Assembly: GCA_947630855.1 (NCBI GenBank)
Contig: CANRJF010000022.1
Coordinates: 1-36,739 of the forward strand
Direction: 5' to 3'
DNA: 36,739 bases
Origin: an uncultured Lachnospiraceae bacterium
GTDB taxonomy: Bacteria > Bacillota > Clostridia > Lachnospirales > Lachnospiraceae
Of this stretch, positions 32,598-36,739 are shown piece after piece (the stretch's first letter is position 1; each line of letters begins with the position of its first letter). A program made the translations under genes and the position numbers. Below the pieces are notes generated by a model that was not told the origin of the DNA, did not search any database, and saw nothing but the letters and a program-made list of their open reading frames with translations.

Positions 32598-33473
32598 TTA
32601 CTCATATTTTTGTAAGAATTTTACCTTATCTTCATGGGCAAAATAACTTACCTTATCCTGGCTTACCATGCTGCTGGCCTTAATAACCTGCCGCTTTAAG
32701 AAATCCGGCACTTCCCGGTATTCCGGCACTTCATTAATCAGACGCTTGATTTCAATAAAGTTCCCCCGCAGGCTGTCGTTTACATTTTCCGAAGGCATTA
32801 CATAATCCGGCTGCACTTCTTCCCCCAGGGCATGTAAAAAGTCCTGATATAAGCCATATTGGGAAGCTAAAAATATTTCTTTTTCAAAGACTTTTACAAT
32901 CACATTCTCCCTGCCGATACAGTCTGCTATCTCTTTTATTTTTTTGTAATAATCCAGATTATGGGAAAGAACAATATCGCTGTTTACATATTCCTCAAAT
33001 GTCTTAACAGAACGGGGATAATATTTCACCGCCTGGTTCCACCACGCCTCAATATATAAATCCTGCCGCCTGACATATACAACAACCTTTACATCGCATC
33101 CCCTGGCTTTGGCATTGTCTTTTACTTCCTGCCAGAAATTTTCCTTATTGTTCTGGCGGTACCAGATGGATTCATCCGTTATAATAATCTTGGGATAGGT
33201 TTCCGCCGCCTTTTTTATAATGTCAAATCCCTGTGTGTAAATCCGCTCCTCTTTTTTTAGCTTTTCCTTTGGATTGTCCGACAATTCAAAGGCGTGATGC
33301 ACAAGGAAATTTCCGTTTCTGTGAAGCTTAAACTTGGATTTTTCAAAATCCAAATCCATATAGGGAAGACATATCCCATACTTTTTTAATGTTTCCTGGT
33401 TTAATTCCAAAAACTTCTGGATGGATGTCGTACCTGTCTTTGGTGTACCAATGTGGACATATAATGTGGCCAT
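32598..33473 (-). CDS. PAPS-dependent sulfotransferase, cut short by an in-frame stop
   Basis: The 291-residue product has the sulfotransferase phosphate-binding loop HIGTPKTGTTSIQKFL at residue 7 (5'-phosphosulfate site) and VVYVRRQDLYIEAWWN near residue 132, which fits the 3'-phosphate binding region (Arg and following residues). Such enzymes move a sulfuryl group from PAPS to hydroxyl or amino groups of sugars, lipids or proteins; the acceptor is unknown. The frame stops at TAA (32598) but continues in frame to 32313, so about 94 C-terminal residues are lost. Active-site loops are kept, so residual activity cannot be excluded. It lies directly ahead of cysD and cysNC, which make PAPS. The ATG has GGAGG four bases upstream. 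Confidence 0.8.
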   Translation of the reverse strand: MATLYVHIGTPKTGTTSIQKFLELNQETLKKYGICLPYMDLDFEKSKFKLHRNGNFLVHHAFELSDNPKEKLKKEERIYTQGFDIIKKAAETYPKIIITDESIWYRQNNKENFWQEVKDNAKARGCDVKVVVYVRRQDLYIEAWWNQAVKYYPRSVKTFEEYVNSDIVLSHNLDYYKKIKEIADCIGRENVIVKVFEKEIFLASQYGLYQDFLHALGEEVQPDYVMPSENVNDSLRGNFIEIKRLINEVPEYREVPDFLKRQVIKASSMVSQDKVSYFAHEDKVKFLQKYE

Positions 33474-33502
33474 ATTTTCCTCCGCTTTATATTTAGTATT
33501 CC

Positions 33503-34867
33503 CTAATTTTTAAAACTATGTATGGGGGCGGGAATCCTGCCTTTCCGCCGGATAAAATCATCACAGGAAAATCTGTTTACCGGCATAATGGGGGCATATC
33601 CAAACAATCCTCCAAATTCAACTGTCTCCCCCACGCCTTTGCCTATGACAGGAATCAGCCTTGCGGCAGTGGTTTTCTGATTAACCATGCCAAGGGCCAT
33701 CTCGTCTGCAATAATGCCGGAAATGGTGGAGGCTTTTGTATCTCCGGGAATGGCAATCATATCCAGCCCTACGGAGCACACGCATGTCATGGCTTCCAAT
33801 TTCTCTAAGGTAATGGCCCCTGCCAGAACAGAATCTATCATTCCCTGGTCTTCGCTTACGGGGATAAATGCGCCGCTTAAGCCTCCTACATAGGAGGATG
33901 CCATAACTCCCCCTTTTTTTACCTGGTCATTAAGCAGGGCCAAAGCTGCCGTAGTTCCCGGCGCTCCCGCATATTCAAGCCCGATTTCTTTTAGGATGTC
34001 CGCCACACTGTCCCCCACTGCCGGGGTGGGAGCCAGAGATAAATCAATAATCCCAAAAGGAATATTTAACATTCTTGATGCTTCCTGTGCCACCAACTGC
34101 CCCACACGGGTAACTTTAAATGCCGTTTTTTTAATGGTTTCACACAGCACTTCAAAGTTCTCTCCCCTGACTTTTTCCAATGCCCTCTTTACAACCCCCG
34201 GGCCGCTGACGCCTACATTAATCACCGCGTCCGCCTCCGTAACGCCATGGAAAGCCCCTGCCATAAAGGGGTTGTCATCCGGCGCATTGCAAAACACCAC
34301 CAGCTTCATACAGTCCACGGAATCCCTGTCTTTGGAACGTTCTGCCACCTTTAGCAGAATCTCACCCATAAGCCTTACGGCATCCATATTGATACCTGTT
34401 TTCGTGGAGGCAAGATTTACGGAACTGCATACCCGCTCCGTGCCGCAAAGCGCCATGGGAATGGAGCGGATTAAAAGCTCGTCCGCCTTTGTCATGCCTT
34501 TGGAAACTAATGCAGAGTAACCTCCGATTAAATTTACTCCCACTTCCTTTGCCGCCGCGTCCATCGTATGGGCTATGGTTGCAAAATCCTCCGGGCTCTT
34601 GCATGCCGCTCCTCCGATTAAAGCCACAGGTGTAAGGGAAATTCTTTTATTCACAATGGGAATGGCAAATTCCTGTTCAATTTCCTCTGCTGTCTTTGCC
34701 AAATCCTTTGCCACCGTAGTTATTTTATTATAAATTTTTTCATTTAATTTCTTTAAATCTGCGTCAATACAGTCCAATAAACTGATGCCTAAGGTGATGG
34801 TTCTTACATCTAAATTTTCCTGCTCCACCATCTCATTGGTTTCAATGACTTCTCCAATATTAATCAT
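33503..34867 (-). CDS. UPF0210 (PFL) family protein
   Basis: The 454-residue protein matches the UPF0210 family: [13 protein letters not shown] near residue 26, [15 protein letters not shown] near 83, [19 protein letters not shown] near 146, [19 protein letters not shown] near 210 and [18 protein letters not shown] near 373. The function is not known; its structure has been linked to pyruvate-formate-lyase-like folds. It is almost always encoded beside an ACT-domain protein of UPF0237, as here, 10 bp apart. An AAGGAG site precedes the ATG. It is not obviously connected to sulfur metabolism. Confidence 0.92.
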   Translation of the reverse strand: MINIGEVIETNEMVEQENLDVRTITLGISLLDCIDADLKKLNEKIYNKITTVAKDLAKTAEEIEQEFAIPIVNKRISLTPVALIGGAACKSPEDFATIAHTMDAAAKEVGVNLIGGYSALVSKGMTKADELLIRSIPMALCGTERVCSSVNLASTKTGINMDAVRLMGEILLKVAERSKDRDSVDCMKLVVFCNAPDDNPFMAGAFHGVTEADAVINVGVSGPGVVKRALEKVRGENFEVLCETIKKTAFKVTRVGQLVAQEASRMLNIPFGIIDLSLAPTPAVGDSVADILKEIGLEYAGAPGTTAALALLNDQVKKGGVMASSYVGGLSGAFIPVSEDQGMIDSVLAGAITLEKLEAMTCVCSVGLDMIAIPGDTKASTISGIIADEMALGMVNQKTTAARLIPVIGKGVGETVEFGGLFGYAPIMPVNRFSCDDFIRRKGRIPAPIHSFKN

Positions 34868-34877
34868 GGCACTCTCC

Positions 34878-35159
34878 TTAAATCCGATGCATTTTCTGAA
34901 AAATTTCTTCCTTCTGGCATTTGATGTTTACACCGATTTCTTCTCCCAACCGGTCTAACTCTTTCACACAATCCCCAAAGGATTTCGTTGCCCCTTTCAT
35001 ATCTGCAATCATCATCATATTAAAATAGCCCTGCACAATTGTCTGGGAAATATCTAAAATATTTATTTTATTGTCTGCCAAATATGTACAAACCCTGGCA
35101 ATAATACCCACGGTATCTTTCCCAACAACGGTAATAATGGTTTTTTCTGTTTTTTCCAT
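34878..35159 (-). CDS. ACT-domain protein, UPF0237 family
   Basis: This 93-residue protein is one ACT domain: [20 protein letters not shown] at residues 9-28, then [19 protein letters not shown] and a C-terminal helix. ACT domains bind small ligands, usually amino acids, and UPF0237 members are like the N-terminal part of GcvR. It probably senses a ligand for, or acts with, the UPF0210 protein encoded next. It has an AGAGGAG site. Twelve bp separate it from the metallo-hydrolase gene upstream. Confidence 0.92.
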   Translation of the reverse strand: MEKTEKTIITVVGKDTVGIIARVCTYLADNKINILDISQTIVQGYFNMMMIADMKGATKSFGDCVKELDRLGEEIGVNIKCQKEEIFQKMHRI

Positions 35160-35171
35160 ATTATTCTCCTC

Positions 35172-35972
35172 TTATACAACTTCTATCCGTTTGGAAACAC
35201 TGCTTCGCTCTGCCACATACACAGGAAAATCCTCTCCTTTATAGGGGTTTTCTCCCACTGTAATCTCTAATTTTACCGTCTCATAGGCAAGTTTGGCATA
35301 ATTGTTTTCTTTGCTTAAATGCCCAAGCATAACCCCCTGGAAACCATCATGGAGCACTCTGCCCAAAAGCTGTCCCGACAGTTCATTGGAAAGGTGCCCC
35401 TTATCCCCTAAAATCCTCTGTTTTAAAGGATAGGGGTAAGGCCCTAACTGCAGCATATTCACATCATGGTTTGCCTCTAAAAGCAGGACATTGACGCCCT
35501 GGATTTTCTCTATCATGTAATCATCATATTTTCCCAAATCCGTAATGACACCTACAGATTTTTTGTCACGCCTTAAAATATATGCCACAGGCTCTGCCGC
35601 ATCATGGGAGATTTCCACAGGCTCGATTGTCATCTCCCCAATGGAAAAAGGCGTATTGGCCTTTACTGTATGAAACAGTTCCCTATCAATTTTCCCCACG
35701 GACTTCGTGTTTAAAATTGCCTGTATGGTGCCCTGTGTGGCATAAATGGGAAGCCCGTACCTTCTGGCAACCACCCCAAGGCCGCTGATATGGTCTATAT
35801 GCTCATGGGTTACAAGAATCCCCTGCATATCTGATGTTTTTAATCCCAGGGAATTTAAACCCTGCTCAATTCTTTTTCCACTAATCCCGGCATCAATCAG
35901 CAGACGGCATCCGTCATATCCTGTCATAATACAGTTCCCGCTGCTGCCGCTGGCAATACTGCATAATTCCAT
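35172..35972 (-). CDS. Metallo-beta-lactamase-fold hydrolase, WalJ/YycJ-like
   Basis: A 266-residue protein with LCSIASGSSGNCIMTGYDG at the N-terminus, metal motif VTHEHIDHISGLGV (HxHxDH, about residue 58), ISHDAAEPVAY, GVITDLGKYDDY (Asp ligand) and LLEANHDVNML, and a C-terminal GHLSKENN-like motif. These fit the YycJ/WalJ family, reported to act in cell wall or DNA maintenance, with nuclease activity described for some members. The ATG at 35972 is chosen because it starts the family core; the frame extends to 36008 within the upstream gene. It follows that gene by four bases. Confidence 0.88.
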   Translation of the reverse strand: MELCSIASGSSGNCIMTGYDGCRLLIDAGISGKRIEQGLNSLGLKTSDMQGILVTHEHIDHISGLGVVARRYGLPIYATQGTIQAILNTKSVGKIDRELFHTVKANTPFSIGEMTIEPVEISHDAAEPVAYILRRDKKSVGVITDLGKYDDYMIEKIQGVNVLLLEANHDVNMLQLGPYPYPLKQRILGDKGHLSNELSGQLLGRVLHDGFQGVMLGHLSKENNYAKLAYETVKLEITVGENPYKGEDFPVYVAERSSVSKRIEVV

Positions 35973-35976
35973 TTTT

Positions 35977-36739
35977 CTACTTCTCTTCCCAATAAATTTC
36001 AATAACATCCCCGTTGTTTAACTTCTGCATATAACCTGCATCCTCACCGTTGACGGTTGTGACAATGGCACGTCCATTGGACGCAGAAAGGTCAAAAGTA
36101 ATGGCATCAAATAAATCCACAAAAATATATTCCATTTTTCCGGTCAACTGGATTTTTTCGCCGTTTACCACAACTTCAATGGCTCCTTTTTGCATGGGGG
36201 ATTCTTTTTTTACTTCCTGTATAGGGTGTTCTTCCTTTACTTCCTGTAAATGTGCTTCTTCTCTTACCGCCGGAGTTTTCTGATTAAAACTGCTTGCCCA
36301 TTCAAAGGGGGATAACTGGCCATCCTCTGTCTTTTTTGCCTTTTCCACAGATTTCTCCGGCAGCAAAACATCTTCCCTTTCCGGTATTTCTTCCGGTTCT
36401 GCTATTTCTTCTGGTTCTGCAATCTCTTCCAATTCCGCTATTTCTTTCGGTTCTGTAATTTTTTCCTCTTCTTCTGGTTCCTGGAATTGGGGAAGTTCCT
36501 CTATGGCATGTATTTCCTCCGGCAGGACAGGCTCCTCATCATAAAAACCTTCCGTCCCTTTGGGGCTTGCTGTCCAGTCAATGGTAAAATTCTCATACAA
36601 AAGGGTATTCAAATCCGCCTCCCGGTTGTTGACACGGATAACATGGTCCTGACTTACTACCACGTCCATAAACTCCGCCAACTGCTCCACCGTATAGAAA
36701 TTCCTTGTCTCAATGTCGTCCCCTTCCTTCACCTGGTAG
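35977..36739 (-). CDS. C-terminal part of a probable FtsA-like cell division protein (start outside window)
   Basis: The frame is open to the window edge and the start codon lies beyond it; the GTG at 36732 is not a convincing start. About 254 residues are seen. The first part has VIRVNNREADLNTLLYENF, then a Glu- and Pro-rich stretch (about 60-150) with EEIAEP repeats encoded by 18-bp units (36386-36457), then a compact C-terminal domain with EVVVNGEKIQLTGKMEYIFV and VTTVNGEDAGYMQKLNNGDV and a final EIYWE, looking like a small beta-grasp fold. From memory, Clostridial actin-fold FtsA-like proteins end like this. The main actin-fold domain is not in the window, so this is a tentative call. Confidence 0.6.
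   Translation of the reverse strand, partial: YQVKEGDDIETRNFYTVEQLAEFMDVVVSQDHVIRVNNREADLNTLLYENFTIDWTASPKGTEGFYDEEPVLPEEIHAIEELPQFQEPEEEEKITEPKEIAELEEIAEPEEIAEPEEIPEREDVLLPEKSVEKAKKTEDGQLSPFEWASSFNQKTPAVREEAHLQEVKEEHPIQEVKKESPMQKGAIEVVVNGEKIQLTGKMEYIFVDLFDAITFDLSASNGRAIVTTVNGEDAGYMQKLNNGDVIEIYWEEK

Noticed and set aside
32598..32600. Recoding of the stop codon as selenocysteine or pyrrolysine
   Set aside because: The codon is TAA, which is not known for either; no hairpin like a selenocysteine element is evident after it.

Overview
This window looks like a stretch of chromosome from an anaerobic, spore-forming Firmicute, most likely of the Lachnospiraceae (Clostridium cluster XIVa). The basis is a complete spoIIIAA-AH operon, spoIVA, strong AGGAGG ribosome binding sites, fairly AT-rich DNA and a gene order typical of Clostridia. 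Every gene I can support is on the minus strand, so transcription runs from position 36739 toward position 1. I see no rRNA, tRNA, phage, insertion sequence or CRISPR array.

In transcription order, the right end (36739-32313) holds the 3' part of a probable FtsA-like protein gene, a WalJ/YycJ-type metallo-hydrolase, an ACT-domain protein (UPF0237) with its usual UPF0210 partner, and a PAPS-type sulfotransferase gene broken by an in-frame TAA. Next (32311-25941) come cysD and a fused cysNC, which make PAPS from sulfate and ATP, then an SsuABC-like importer and an AzlCD pair. No APS or PAPS reductase is present, so the cluster looks designed to supply PAPS, the sulfotransferase co-substrate. 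A chemoreceptor gene with its own promoter follows (25843-24317), then spoIVA behind a near-consensus sigma-E promoter.

Region 22590-19214 is a chain of overlapping genes: purine nucleoside phosphorylase, an MtaD-type deaminase, an UlaG-like metallo-hydrolase and RNase HI. A small membrane protein gene and alaS follow, behind a leader with 50-bp repeats. Then come rpsU with its own promoter and terminator, and the eight-gene spoIIIA operon (15787-10652) behind a possible sigma-E promoter and closed by a terminator.

Region 10527-5178 runs deoB, metF, a sodium:neurotransmitter-type symporter, a PurO-type IMP cyclohydrolase and a free-standing AICAR transformylase. The last two replace the usual fused PurH. 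An ECF sigma factor with an overlapping membrane anti-sigma-like protein follows. The left end (3736-1) holds a secreted Ig-like protein gene with an ABC transporter, and a second, partly sequenced copy of the secreted protein gene. The two copies share 218 bp with no difference while their flanks have diverged, as expected after gene conversion.

The points most worth a second look are the PAPS/sulfotransferase module with its nonsense codon, the split purH with an archaeal-type cyclohydrolase, the mosaic paralogs at the left end, and the repeats carrying ribosome-binding-site-like motifs ahead of alaS.
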